A DNA stretch of 64,000 bases from Amia ocellicauda. Taxonomy: Eukaryota > Chordata > Actinopteri > Amiiformes > Amiidae. This document shows, in pieces, positions 23,481 to 35,109 of this stretch. Positions within the stretch are counted from its first letter, which is position 1, and each line of letters starts with the position of its first letter. The DNA lies in the NCBI RefSeq assembly GCF_036373705.1, contig NC_089863.1, forward strand, positions 28,356,227 through 28,420,226, in the 5' to 3' direction. Under the pieces are notes generated by a model. The model was not told where the DNA came from. It made no database searches and saw only the letters and a list, made by a program, of their open reading frames with translations. A program made the position numbers and the translations under genes.

Positions 23481-24569
23481 CAGGGTTGGGTCAATTCAAT
23501 TTAAATTGAAATTCATGGGCTAATTCCAACTCAAATCTTATACTTTTTTGAATTGATCAATTCCAATTTGAATTCTTAATGACTCTTGTAATTGAAATTC
23601 ATGAATTGGAATTGTGAATGGTTCAGTCTTTGGAATTGGAATTAAATTGGAATTTAGACATTTTAAGCTGCAATTTAATTTGTAATTGTCAATATCTCAT
23701 ACTTCAGAATTTGAATTGGAAATGCTTTTCATGTGCCTTGTTTTAATCATTTTACCATTTTACCCTTTTAAATCCATTATGAATCCTCTATAATGATGCA
23801 TTATCTGTTCTTAAACAATTTTATTTTGTAATAATTGTGTTTTCATCACGTTTCAATAATTGAGATAATACAATGTTTATAAGACAATGTTTTATTAAAA
23901 AAATTACAGGCAAATGCTTCTCAGCAGCTTCTCAGGTCAATTTTTCCTGGCCTCATAGCAACTGAGGAATTTCTATGATCTGAATCTCAGCCAATGAGTT
24001 CCTCATCCACCTCACAGACACTCATACAAGACAGTGTCCTAGTCCTGCTCTCTTGTTGGGAAGGATATATCACAAGAACAATCTCAATTATTTGCAATTA
24101 CCCACCGTTCTAAAACTTACTATATAAGGACCTACCGCGCTCTCCATGTTTGTTGGGTAGAAGAATTGTGGTGGTTTTGACTGTGTTAACATATAATGTT
24201 TTTAAGGATTGCTAGTGTTTTTGATTTGGACTGTTACTGAAAACCCTGATTTTGTGATTGAACCTGGACTGGCTGAGGACCCACTGCCTACCGCTTTGGA
24301 CAAACACCTTCACAATGTCAGAGAAGCCTCTGGTGTTACTTTGAAAAGTGATGGTAACAAAGAAGGAAACCGTTAAGGATTAAGGAATTGGTGTGGGAGA
24401 AATATCGAATTGGAATTGAGTTTGCAGAATTGATCTGAATTTGGAATTGAGATTAATTTAATTGAAAAGGAATTTAGGAAAGTGTTTTGGATAATGAATT
24501 GATTTGATGGAATTTAAAGGGATAAAGAATTGAACTGGAATTGAATTAGTGGAATTGACCCCAACCCTG
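23481..24569. mobile_element. 1.09-kb hAT-type non-autonomous element
   Basis: The ends are inverted, CAGGGTTGGGTCAATTCAAT on the left and the complement CAGGGTTGGGGTCAATTCCA on the right. Each continues into long AATTGAAATT-rich arms. A perfect 8-bp duplication GTATATAT flanks it (23473-23480, 24570-24577). The 8-bp duplication and CAGGG termini place it in hAT. The centre (about 23900-24400) is unique-looking and has no transposase frame. Confidence 0.88.
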
Positions 24570-24837
24570 GTATATATATGTATAGAGAGATTGTGCGAGA
24601 GAGAGAGGGAGGGATTGGGTTTTCACAGGCTTTGCTAGTATCCAAGCTCATGTGATGTTGCTGCCTGCTATCTTTTTGTGCCAGATGTTGTGTTTGCATA
24701 CCTATTAATGTATTATTATTACTATTATCTGCGTTGTAAAACACAGCCACACCACCATGCCACGCCCTCAGAAATATATACTGCTTATAACTCATTACAG
24801 GTTGTAAATACAGTCATAGTATGTATTGAATGCTCAT

Positions 24838-25780
24838 AGGAAACCTTAGGTGCTCTATCAGCACACACCATTTGCCGTGACCTTTGACCCGTAACCTTCC
24901 TGGAGCCAGATTCTTTGACGGTGATGCAATGTACCCTCAGATATTGAACATCTCAGTACTCATTCTTGCATGCTCTTTATGGGTTAACATATGAAGGAAA
25001 CTATTAAGTTTTCAAAAATGCTATCCATTTTCCAATCGGAGATAAGGATAGGGGAATATTGAAAAAATAAAATACTTTGAGGGCCTTTAATGCCCTAGGA
25101 TGAGAGATACAATGATGGTCCCTACAGAACACATATAGGAAACCATATAGCCTTTATCCATGGATGCACTTGGATTTGACCTTTGACATCTCCTTCGAGG
25201 TCAAATGTGAAATAGCAGGCAACATTCTTAAAAAAATAAACTTTGAACTTTGACCTTTCCTTCAGGGTGTAACACTGAAATATATGTGTTGGTGCTTTAT
25301 AACTGGTTAAATAGTGAAGATACAGTGACGTTCACTATAGTGCACGTATAGGAAGCCATAAGTGGTCTGTCTAAAAAGGTCCTTGATTTTGACCTTTGAC
25401 CTTTGCTCCTTTTGAGTGATCTTAGCTCTATAATGCATTACAGAAAGAAGATAGACCTTTGGTCAATAAAGAACACATACAGGAAAGCAAATATGCTCCA
25501 TCTAAAAAGAGAATCCTAATTTCCCCTAGAGCTAAGGCTTAAAGCTGCAACCTGACTTCAGATTCTCAAAGTTCATGATGGATTTACTCAGGAAATGTTT
25601 AAATATCTTTGACCTTCACCTTGATTTTGACCTCTACACAAAGATCAAAATGTAGGATAGCTTATTGTGGTGTTAGGAATGCAGATACGCTCATTCTTAC
25701 TATATAACACAGATAGGAAGTCATAGTCTATCCAATATTGTTGTTTGTTGTGAACTTTGACCTCTCCATCATGCTCAAAC
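24838..25780. repeat. diverged tandem array rich in TGACCTTTGACC
   Basis: Imperfect units of very roughly 100-200 bp, each with an ACACATATAGGAAACCATA-like block followed by a TGACCTTTGACC-like block. Examples of the second block are 24878-24889, 25177-25188, 25244-25256, 25390-25401 and 25751-25763. Units are heavily diverged, so the period is approximate. The block equals the reverse complement of a DR1 nuclear-receptor element, but nothing here proves binding. Confidence 0.65.
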
Positions 25781-26035
25781 TCAAGACTTTTGGTGTGCCA
25801 ATATAGGTAAACAAATATTGCAGTACTTAGTGCTTATTTTGAAGCTATTTAATCTGTAAAAAGTACTTCCAGATTAAAATAAGTTTGATTCTGTGGTTGT
25901 TTCAGGTAGTGGTTAGTCATGGTGTGTTGGACTTGTGCCAGGTGTTGATGTCCTGTATCTGTGAGCAATGACAGGGTAGATATTTGTGTATGAGTGATGC
26001 TGGTGATTTGTAGCTCTAGTAGGTGGTGCTATATA

Positions 26036-26113
26036 CAGCTCTGGAAAAAATTAAGAGACCACTTAACATTGATTTCTGAACTTGGAGTGGTCTCTTAATG
26101 TTTTCCAGAGCCG
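26036..26113. mobile_element. Tc1/mariner-type mini-MITE
   Basis: A 78-bp foldback: CAGCTCTGGAAAAAATTAAG with GAGACCAC on the left, and GTGGTCTCTTAATG with TTTTCCAGAGCCG on the right, flanked by TA on both sides. These ends are widespread in fish genomes. It has no coding capacity. Confidence 0.85.
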
Positions 26114-27168
26114 TATGTATGTGTCTGGAAGTGGAAACAATTGACAATCTCTTATTGTCTGTTAGTAGTATTGGGCGCCTTTCCAAAATCACTGCAATTG
26201 GGAGAAAAAATGAATAAGACAAACAACGCAAACACAATCAAAGCTACAGTATTCTTTGGACCTGCAGGGCACGTTGCTGCATTCAACAATAACTGACTGT
26301 GTGAACGCACCTCTCACAGAACAGAGAATGGCGTGTGGGGAATAACACAACTTAGCCAACTATTCTATACTGTAAGACTCACTGATCTGAATGGATAATT
26401 TTAATACATTGTTGGCGCCTATATATAGATTGCAGACGTGCGTTTGCTCTCATGCTCTGTGAGGAGAAATGAATAGCAGCAGTTGAATCTAATATGGACA
26501 CCATCTGCAGTGGGTACTTTCTAAAGCACGTACAAAACAATCATCCAAATAACAAGTCAATTCGAATATATTAAACGAACATGTTCCGTTTATAATGTAT
26601 TTCACGAGAAAAAGTATAAAACTGGAAGGCGGTGGTGTTTTTTCCAACTCCAGACTCTGACAGTGGCACACTATGTGGGACCGTATCCGCTACCGACACC
26701 CCTCTCGGGCAGGTAGCGCAGGGTGCGGATGCGCTGCCAGAACCTGCGCGCCTGCTCCGAATTCTGCGCCTCCGGTCCGGTCCGTTCACACAGGCGTCGG
26801 ATTGCACAGTGTGTGCACAATCTGCGTGGCTGTAAAAAGTGCTATAAACGCTCCCGTAGCTACAGGTGAGCGTTTCTGTTTGTTCTCTTTAAACTCCCTC
26901 TCTCCCTCACATACAATGATTAATGTACTGCGGTGTGTAATATGACACGTTTTGTCATTCACAGTTGATCATGCTATTCATTTTACTGTAGCTACGAAGT
27001 CGTCGCTGTGTATAACATGTTATTCTGCAGGTCAGTTTAAACGATGTCTACCCAACTGCTGCGATATTGGGTGTATTGCACACAACTGGATAGGAGTCTG
27101 GTTTAATACCTCCATAGGCAACTGTTGCCCCCATCTTTCCTAGGTCGGTTTATTCTGTAGATCTGTGC

Positions 27169-27173
<5 letters not shown>
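26114..27173. other. intergenic, no gene seen
   Basis: AT-rich except for a GC-richer patch at 26640-26860, where frames on both strands are open. None is recognisable. Confidence 0.4.

Positions 27174-27227
<54 letters not shown>
27174..27227. repeat. (TA)n microsatellite abutting Tc1-A copy 2
   Basis: A pure TA run of 54 bp that ends exactly where the transposon begins, so the TA target duplication is hidden in it. Confidence 0.95.
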
Positions 27228-27230
<3 letters not shown>

Positions 27231-28448
27231 TCACCTAAAGGATTATTAGGAACACCATACTAATACTGTGTTTGACCCCCTTTCGCCTTCAGAACTGCCT
27301 TAATTCTATGTGGCATTGATTCAACAAGGTGCTGAAAGCATTCTTTAGAAATGTTGGCCCATATGGATAGGATAGCATCTTGCAGTTGATGGAGATTTGT
27401 GGGATGCACATCCAGGGCACGAAGCTCCCGTTCCACCACATCCCAAAGATGCTCTATTGGGTTGAGATCTGGTGACTGTGGGGGCCAGTTTAGTACAGTG
27501 AACTCATTGTCATGTTCAAGAAACCAATTTGAAATGATTCGACCTTTGTGACATGGTGCATTATCCTGCTGGAAGTAGCCATCAGAGGATGGGTACATGG
27601 TGGTCATAAAGGGATGGACATGGTCAGAAACAATGCTCAGGTAGGCCGTGGCATTTAAACGATGCCCAATTGGCACTAAGGGGCCTAAAGTGTGCCAAGA
27701 AAACATCCCCCACACCATTACACCACCACCACCAGCCTGCACAGTGGTAACAAGGCATGATGGATCCATGTTCTCATTCTGTTTATGCCAAATTCTGACT
27801 CTACCATCTGAATGTCTCAACAGAAATCGAGACTCATCAGACCAGGCAACATTTTTCCAGTCTTCAACTGTCCAATTTTGGTGAGCTTGTGCAAATTGTA
27901 GCCTCTTTTTCCTATTTGTAGTGGAGATGAGTGGTACCCGGTGGGGTCTTCTGCTGTTGTAGCCCATCCGCCTCAAGGTTGTACGTGTTGTGGCTTCACA
28001 AATGCTTTGCTGCATACCTCGGTTGTAACGAGTGGTTATTTCAGTCAAAGTTGCTCTTCTATCAGCTTGAATCAGTCGGCCCATTCTCCTCTGACCTCTA
28101 GCATCAACAAGGCATTTTCGCCCACAGGACTGCCGCATACTGGATGTTTTTCCCTTTTCACACCATTCTTTGTAAACCCTAGAAATGGTTGTGGGTGAAA
28201 ATCCCAGTAACTGAGCAGATTGTGAAATACTCAGACCGGCCCGTCTGGCACCAACAACCATGCCACGCTCAAAATTGCTTAAATCACCTTTCTTTCCCAT
28301 TCAGACATTCAGTTTGGAGTTCAGGAGATTGTCTTGACCAGGACCACACCCCTAAATGCATTGAAGCAACTGCCATGTGATTGGTTGGTTAGACAATTGC
28401 ATTAATGAGAAATTGAACAGGTGTTCCTAATAATCCTTTAGGTGAGTG
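27228..28448 (-). mobile_element. Tc1-A full-length transposon, copy 2
   Basis: A 1221-bp element in minus orientation with both terminal repeats intact, preceded by TA from the microsatellite and followed by TA at 28449-28450. Its transposase agrees with copy 3 at most positions where copy 1 differs, so it is the best match to the family consensus in this window. Confidence 0.95.
27260..28300 (-). CDS. Tc1/mariner transposase, D-D36-E type, 346 aa, intact
   Basis: Open from ATG to stop with D155, D246 and E283 all present and the [15 protein letters not shown] block unchanged. The N-terminal helix-turn-helix pair reads LSISQSAQLLGF and TISRVYKEW. At sites where the three copies vary, it usually carries the majority residue (T for P in TRTTLRR, G for C in RRMGRL). 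It is therefore the copy most likely to encode an active enzyme. No host promoter is evident; expression would depend on the element's own left end. Confidence 0.93.
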   Translation of the reverse strand: MGKKGDLSNFERGMVVGARRAGLSISQSAQLLGFSPTTISRVYKEWCEKGKTSSMRQSCGRKCLVDARGQRRMGRLIQADRRATLTEITTRYNRGMQQSICEATTRTTLRRMGYNSRRPHRVPLISTTNRKKRLQFAQAHQNWTVEDWKNVAWSDESRFLLRHSDGRVRIWHKQNENMDPSCLVTTVQAGGGGVMVWGMFSWHTLGPLVPIGHRLNATAYLSIVSDHVHPFMTTMYPSSDGYFQQDNAPCHKGRIISNWFLEHDNEFTVLNWPPQSPDLNPIEHLWDVVERELRALDVHPTNLHQLQDAILSIWANISKECFQHLVESMPHRIKAVLKAKGGQTQY

Positions 28449-28529
28449 TATATGTTGTATACAGCCATTGTCTACAGGTTATTCAATCATCTGAAAATGT
28501 GTAATGGTTGTGTGTTTTGGGGCACAGCT

Positions 28530-28830
28530 ATTTGGTTGAGGACTTAAACCAATGTCTTTGATAACATCTGCCGCCTGAAGAATGCTGACCAACAACAACA
28601 TAATATCAAGTCATAAACTCGGGCCTATGTTAATTATTATGTATGTGGTAAATCTACTTGTACAATTGTATTTTATAAAGATGTTATCACTTCTGACCTG
28701 TTGTCAAACTGCAGACGTCTTTACTTCTTATCTCTCTGGGGTTAATCTATTGTTGTTTTTCTGTAATAAACTTCTTACTTCATCACTGGCGTATCCTGAC
28801 AGTTTCTGAAACCTCCATATAAGTTGACAT
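28530..28830 (+). mobile_element. LTR-like 3' segment (retroviral-type end)
   Basis: The segment ends with a polyadenylation signal AATAAA (28765-28770) followed by CTTCTTACTTCATCACTGG, CGTATCCTGA and TTTCTGAAACC. A related sequence with the same order lies at 36821-36870. A conserved poly(A) signal followed by a short conserved block is typical of the R-U5 part of LTRs. No gag or pol frame adjoins it, so it would be a partial or solo LTR. Confidence 0.45.
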
Positions 28831-29760
28831 CTATTGTTCCAAAGTTCGTCCCGACAAAGTAGAAAACTTATTTGCTACATATTAAGTGACTCAACTGTTA
28901 ACAAATAACTTCTAAAATATCTGTTCATACTCTGGGTTTAAACCATCTCTTGGACAGCATTTGACAAGCAAACTCTTGGATGACAAAACACACAGTGCTC
29001 TTATACATGTATTTTAAAAATGGATACAGCTGACAGTTGGAGCCAAAGCTAGTGGACGTAGAAAGCACACACAAAATGTATGTATTATCTATGAAAAGAA
29101 CTTCAATTAAGAGCATCAACAGCTTTTACTACTCCAAAACTCTGACCACGATTGTTCACCTGAACCCTTACAAAATTCATAATGTACAACCAATGAGGTG
29201 AACAAACCACCTGAAAAAACAACAAATGGCAATAGATGTTTCACATTGGAAGATGTATGCTGTAAACAAAGGCCACTGAAAGTGAACAATAAAAAAAACG
29301 ACGCCATTGTTTTCACCACCAAAAAAAAATCTGAGTGAGTGTTGTATCCTGTCAGCTTTAAACTTTACAAATCTGGTGACATTGTTCCTACAAAACATTG
29401 CTACTTTCACTATAGTATAGTCACTACTGAGTGTCAAGCATAACAGCATTAATTTATTTCTATATACTTTTTCTGTATCTATCTGTCTCTTACTCCACAT
29501 CTCTGCAATGTCCATTCCCATCTCTTATTTCATGTTACAAGCTTTCATACCAAGTTACAAAATAAGGGAGGCTTGGAGGTACTATAGTTTTAATCCAAAA
29601 GACTTTAAATTGACCCACCCATTATTTTTCAGTCAAAATATTTTTTTCTTTAAAGAGTATAACAATGTTTAATGTTTAGCAATACCTTCTATGTAGTTTA
29701 TATACCAATACATACAATACAAAAAAACAAAACAAGACTGGTACTTCCTCCAGGCCCCCC

Positions 29761-29763
<3 letters not shown>
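28831..29763. other. intergenic, no gene seen
   Basis: AT-rich sequence. A minus-strand frame at 29177-29521 is open for 114 codons but matches nothing I know. Confidence 0.4.

Positions 29764-29793
<30 letters not shown>
29764..29793. repeat. (TA)n microsatellite
   Basis: A TA run next to a Tc1-B MITE; a second short TA run follows the MITE at 30101-30116. Confidence 0.9.
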
Positions 29794-29803
<10 letters not shown>

Positions 29804-29809
29804 TACACA

Positions 29810-30100
29810 CAGTGAGGGAAAAAAGTATTTGATCCCCTGCTGATTTTGAACGTTTGCCCACTGACAAAGAAATGATCAGTCTATAATTTTAATGGTAGGT
29901 GTATTTTAACAGTGAGAGACAGAATAACAACAAAAAAATCCAGAAAAACGCATTTCAAAAAAGTTATAAATTGATTTGCATGTTAATGAGTGAAATACGT
30001 ATTTCTACCATCTACCATTTAAATTATAGACTGATCACTTCTTTGTCAGTGGGCAAACGTACAAAATCAGCAGGGGATCAAATACTTTTTCCCCTCACTG
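29810..30100. mobile_element. Tc1-B MITE (internal deletion of a Tc1)
   Basis: A 291-bp element made of the long left terminal repeat of Tc1-B joined, near 29995, to the outer part of the right terminal repeat. It begins CAGTGAGGGAAAAAAGTATT and ends in the complement, with TA after it. All coding sequence is gone. The parents in this window are at 38674-40257 and 51958-53532. Confidence 0.92.
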
Positions 30101-30483
30101 TATATATATATATATAATTTTCTCATAAATACTTATTGATACTTATCAGATTGGAACCCAATCTATTTTTGTTTAAATATTTCACAAATAGGTCTACTAA
30201 ACCATATTATTTTATCATCAAATCATGTTTTCATTTTGTTTGTTTCTACACCAAAATATTTTCTTCCCACCACAAATATCGGTCTGTATCAATTAACAAT
30301 CTTACAACACAAGTTAATTGTCTTATTGTGTAAACTATCTTCTCCCCTATCCGAAACCTGAGTCCCTCAAATTACTATTCCAACACAATCTCGTTATATA
30401 TATATTTGTATCCTCTTAAAGGATTAAATCTCATACATTCTCATGACTCTAAACTTCTAATGGTTATATGCCAATACAGGAAA

Positions 30484-30484
<1 letters not shown>

Positions 30485-30534
<50 letters not shown>
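30485..30534. repeat. (ATT)n microsatellite
   Basis: A pure trinucleotide run of about 50 bp. Confidence 0.95.
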
Positions 30535-30535
<1 letters not shown>

Positions 30536-31375
30536 TATTGTAATGCAGCCAGGTACTCCTATAATTATGGGGCCTGCAGTTTCTTGTAAATTCTCTGTTT
30601 TCCCAGGGTCTGAAACCAGGAGCCTGATTCATCCTCACAGGCATGCTTTCCGCCCACATCGCTGCTCTCTGACTAACAGCAGCCTCTCTGGAGTTTCCAA
30701 AGTGCCCTCAACAGGAAAGCAGATAGCATGCGCCCGAAGAGTGATCGAGCATGTGAACACGGGCCTCCGCCAATCACAGGCCGAGTGATCAGGCCTCTGG
30801 ACCAATCAGGAGGCCAGAGCATCTCATGCACACTCTGTGTGAGAAAAGGCTAAGAGTAGGGAGGAGAGGCGGGGGAGTCTCTTTAGCTGACAATGAGAGT
30901 AAACAGGTCTCACGCAGGAATTGTCCACCAGAGGCAGTTTTTGTCGAGTCCCTACAAGGTTCCGTGGCTGAAATGTGGGAAGGGAGGAGGGGAGTGGTCT
31001 GTCCTTGTTGGAGCTGATTGAAAATGTTTTAGGAGGCCAGCGGGGAAGTTCCAGTCTTAGACGTTCACCTATTTTGGTAATCTACTTCACGCATGTGAAC
31101 TTCTTTATGATGATTTTTTTAATCGATCAACTACTTGTGTACATGTATTTCTTTGCATTGAACCTGTACCTGGTGTTCGTTGTGGTTGTTGTTGTCGTCG
31201 TTAGCCTTCTAGTCACTGGTCCTCTCCTTAGCCAGTCTTGGCACAGTTTTGTTCTCAATGGTCCAGTATTTTCAGACTCTAGCTGTCGCTTTAATTCCAC
31301 TGACAGGGAGTGCTGGGAGACGCCTCAGTAGGCCAGAATAAGTGTTGTGACACCTGAATTGCTCATATCAATATA
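30535..31375. other. intergenic, no gene seen
   Basis: Balanced composition, short frames only. GTTGTTGTTGTCGTCG occurs near 31185. Confidence 0.4.
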
Positions 31376-32026
31376 CAGACAAGTGACAAATTAAAGGAAA
31401 AAGCAACATAAAGTGTCTCAGTAAGGTGTTGGGCACCACAAGCCACCAGAACAGCTTCAATGCTCTTGGCACAGATTCTACGAGTCTCTGAAATCTACTG
31501 GAGGGATGAACACCATTCTTCCAAAAGATATTCCGTCATTTGGTGTTTTGATGATGGTGATGGAGAGCGGTGTCTAACACGTCGGTCCACAATCTTCCAT
31601 AGGTGTTCAATTGGGTTGAGATCTGGTGACTGCAAAGGCCATAGAATGTGGTTCACATCATTTTCATTCTCATCAAACCATTCAGTGAGCCCTCTTGCCC
31701 TGTGGTTCGGGGCATTGTCATCCTGGAAGAGACCACTCCCATCAGGAGAGAAATATGTCACCATAGGATAAAGGTGATCACTCAGAATAACTTTTTCATG
31801 ATTTGCAGTGACCCTTCCCTCTAAGGGGACAAGTGGACCCAAACCATGCCAGAAAAATGCCCCCCACAGCATAACAGAGCCTCCGTATCCCCTCACTGTA
31901 GGGGTCAAGCAGTCAGGCCTGTACCGATCTCTTGGTGTCGCCACACATGCACTCGCCCACTTGTCAAGTGGGCGAGTGCATGTGTGGTGAACATCAAGAG
32001 TTTTCCTTCAATTTGTCACCCATCTG
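31376..32026 (-). mobile_element. Tc1-C transposon, 5' half deleted
   Basis: A 651-bp element with inverted ends. The left is CAGACAAGTGACAAATTAAA; the complement of the right is CAGATGGGTGACAAATTGAA. TA flanks both sides. It retains the C-terminal part of a transposase on the minus strand. The missing part is replaced by a 47-bp perfect palindrome (31941-31987) at what seems to be the deletion junction. Confidence 0.88.
31495..31944 (-). pseudogene. Tc1-C transposase, C-terminal fragment
   Basis: About 145 residues from the middle of the catalytic domain to the natural C-terminus. The second catalytic D lies in FQDDNAPNH and the catalytic E in [11 protein letters not shown], 36 residues apart as in Tc1-A. 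The DNA-binding half and the first catalytic D are gone, so it cannot be active. The open frame starts inside the palindrome and is not a genuine translation start. Confidence 0.85.
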
Positions 32027-33171
32027 TATATAAGTATGTGTTGAACAGCTCTTGAAGTTGCTGGTGATATAATGAGAGCGAACTCTATCAATAACCATTT
32101 GGTAAGAATGAAAGCGTCTCCTTTCCTTTTCAGTGCTGTGGATTTGAATCGGTTGGCCATTTAGGGAGAGCGTGGATGAGGATGGCAAAGACTTCAGAAG
32201 GGGAGGAAGGAGTGGCCGGAGTAATGATTAATAAATCATGAATTATTCCAATTGCCCTGAATACCATTGTCTGCAGGGCCTGCGCTTTGCTTGGCAGCCA
32301 TCTACCCGTCTATTAATAACCAGGTCAGTGGAAAAATGAGAGCGCCGTGACCTTGTTATTGTAAAAACCACACGTATGGTACAGACGGAACATCACACGC
32401 CTATAGATCTCTCCGTGGGTGAATGAGCCCAGGGTGGGGGGGTGAACACAAAGTCATATTCAGATTGCTCCATTGTGTAACAGCAGCCCCTGCCACTAAG
32501 GTCCCAGTCAGCTGGAGTTCTACAACTCCCTCATTACCTTTGCCCCACATTCCAGCTCCGGGCACAGGGAGACCGAGATCTGAGAGCGCTGTGGTTTTGA
32601 GAGATCCTCCCCGTGGCTTCTCCGGTGTACTTGTGTGTGTGCATGTGAAAAGCAGCACTTGCTTCTCAACCACTGGCACATAGCACCCACTGGCACACGA
32701 CACCCACTGGCACACTGGCTACCTGGTTTCCTGACACATTGGGTGTCATAGGTGTCTGTATAGAGAAAGAGAGATTCAGTTTTCCCACAATTCCTTTGCC
32801 AATACCTTCAGTATGATGCCAGAGATGTGGCAGGGTACACATTGCCAATTTAGGGGTTGGCAAGGGTTGGGAGCTTTCTCTCCCTAATTTATTAGATTGC
32901 AAAAGGATAATTTTCCTGCTGTGAGCCGACAAAAAAATAGCCTCCACAAAGGACCAGTTGTGAGCCAATCTGCTGCATAAAATGAAACAAAAATATTTTC
33001 TCAGCAGTGCTTTCTGAGCTTCTGCTTTTGCTGGTGGGATGGTTTTTCACCTAAATGTGCAAAAAGCAGGACAGGTGCTGGCCTACATAGCTCAGCCATA
33101 CTTAGGTTTCAGTCTGGCGGCTCCCTGCTGTCACCAAGTTGGGTTGCCCCCCCCCCTTCCCCATGCCGCGT

Positions 33172-33173
<2 letters not shown>
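32027..33173. other. intergenic, no gene seen
   Basis: A short imperfect repeat of CACCCACTGGCACA occurs at 32672-32720. Nothing coding was recognised. Confidence 0.4.
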
Positions 33174-33208
<35 letters not shown>

Positions 33209-33410
33209 TCTCACTCTTGCACTCACACACATACACAGACACACAATAGAACACACACATAAACACACTCTCTCACTCACACACATACACTGACACTCAT
33301 TTGTGAGTCGCCCTGGATAAGGGCGTCTGCCAAAAAATAAAAAAATTGCACACACATATACACACTCACAGTCGATCGCACACACGCACACTCACTCACT
33401 CACACTCCTG
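33174..33410. repeat. (CA)n-rich tract containing a SINE tail
   Basis: A CA microsatellite at 33174-33205, then CA-rich imperfect sequence. It is interrupted at about 33302-33346 by GAGTCGCCCTGGATAAGGGC plus GTCTGCCAAAAAATAAAA, the same L2-like SINE tail seen at 12038. The SINE body is not recognisable, so only the last ~45 bp remain. Confidence 0.75.
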
Positions 33411-33839
33411 CCTCACTGGCTAGGGAACGTCGTATTCTAGGAAGGCAGACAAATCTGGAAGCAGAGCTGCAGAGGGAAGGGGAATGGGAGACCCCTCTCC
33501 CTCTCCTCCTCCCTCTCTCTCTCTGGGAACAGGTGCGTCCACAGAATGCGTAAACAACTGCATCCAGTTTCTAATCATTATCCCAGCCCCTCGTCCCCTG
33601 GCACCATCAATATCTCCGCTGCACATTCTCCTCCACATTTGTTTGTATGTCTTTTCTCTTTATTACAAGTCCCCTTCCCTGCTACCCTCCCCCACTCTGA
33701 CCTGTGGCCATTGACCAGCCCTACCTGGGAGAGAGGAAGACAGTGTACACTCGGCCTCCACAACAAAAGTGTGACGTCTGTCAAGGCCGCTGGCTTCTCT
33801 CCCGCCAGGGCAAACAAACAAACAGCATTTTTAAGCTGT

Positions 33840-34115
33840 TGTCTAATGTTGTACTGTGTTATACAGCGCTCTGTGATTCTCTATAGTGCTACATAGTCTT
33901 GGGACATATAATACAGATTTAAATGGTGTTGGAAAGGGTACTACTGTGGGTACACAATGTGCTACTGTGCTATACAGTTTTGGGAAGTGCTGTAAACTAC
34001 TGTACTGTGCTGTAATGTGTCCTATAGTACCTTACTCTCTAGTAGAGTCCTATATAGAGCTACACATTGCCATGAGGTGTGGTACTGTGTGTAATGGTGT
34101 GCTATACAGCAGACT
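33840..34115. repeat. diverged minisatellite with TACTGTGCTATACAG-like units
   Basis: Repeated variants of TACTGTGCTATACAG and CTATAGTGCTACA recur at irregular spacing over about 270 bp. The units are too diverged to count by eye. Confidence 0.55.
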
Positions 34116-35109
34116 GCGAAGCGGGGTACAGCGCTGTGCCTCGCTGATGTGAGTAGCAGCTGCCTGCGAAGGAAAACACATCTACTTAAATAACAGAAAC
34201 TGCAGGAAATGTTTTTCCCTGCGGGTGTATTGTGTGTTAAACAGGAGGAAGGGACAGGGCGCGGCGCGGTGCCCGTCCAGGGGGTGGGCTTGCGTTGGCT
34301 CGGGGTCTGCTGTTGTCAGTGTAGTACATGTAATGTTCAGGGGCTGCCGAGACGTCCCCGCCTATCCGGAGAGCCCGTGAGCTGCCACCCAGCTCAGCTA
34401 CCATACTGGAGACACAGAGCAGGTGGCAAGCCATGCAACTCTGTATGATTGTTGTATAACAGTGCCCGTCTTGGGCTCACAACAACACATCATGTCTATT
34501 TGTGGAGGGAATGTGTTCCACTGCAGGGATCAGCCTTGGATGGTACAACTCACACACATTCAGAGCTATTTATACTGGTCTGTGTCACCTCTTTGTGTAT
34601 ATGTGTTTGTGTTGCTACCTTTCACCCCAATGGACATGTGGTTTTGTTTTTCTCTCGTTCTTTCCTTCGCTTCTGTTTGTCCATCTTTGTTCCCCCCTCC
34701 TTTTAATCTCTTTTGCATGTTTTTGCGCTTTTCTCCTTCCATTTCTGGCTTTGTGTGTGTGTGCGCGTGTGTGTTTTTTCTATTCTGAGGTTTTCCTTTT
34801 CTCGCTCTGAACCCTCCCCCACACAACTTCTCTGTTTTCTCCTTTCCACCTCTTTCTTGTGATTGACTTTGCTTCCATGTTTTGCCTTTTGTTTTAGTTG
34901 GTAAACAGAAGAAAGGAAACCCAGTCTGTTTTCAGAGAAGGCTGTAGCTCCATAGTTTGCTCACAGGGGTTATTAATACACAGCAGGAACAAGTTGTAAT
35001 TGGATTCCTCTTGTAATTAGTAATAGCAGTGTTTCAGGAATGGTATCTCTGCATTCAGTACTGGCTGTAGACTATAGACCATTTATTTATTCCCTCTATG
35101 TGTGAACTC
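34116..35109. other. intergenic, no gene seen
   Basis: Pyrimidine-rich around 34650-34860, which opens long frames; no recognisable protein. Confidence 0.4.

Noticed and set aside
24838..25780. Repeat array considered as a CRISPR-like array
   Set aside because: Units are diverged, irregular and without constant spacers, and the DNA is vertebrate.
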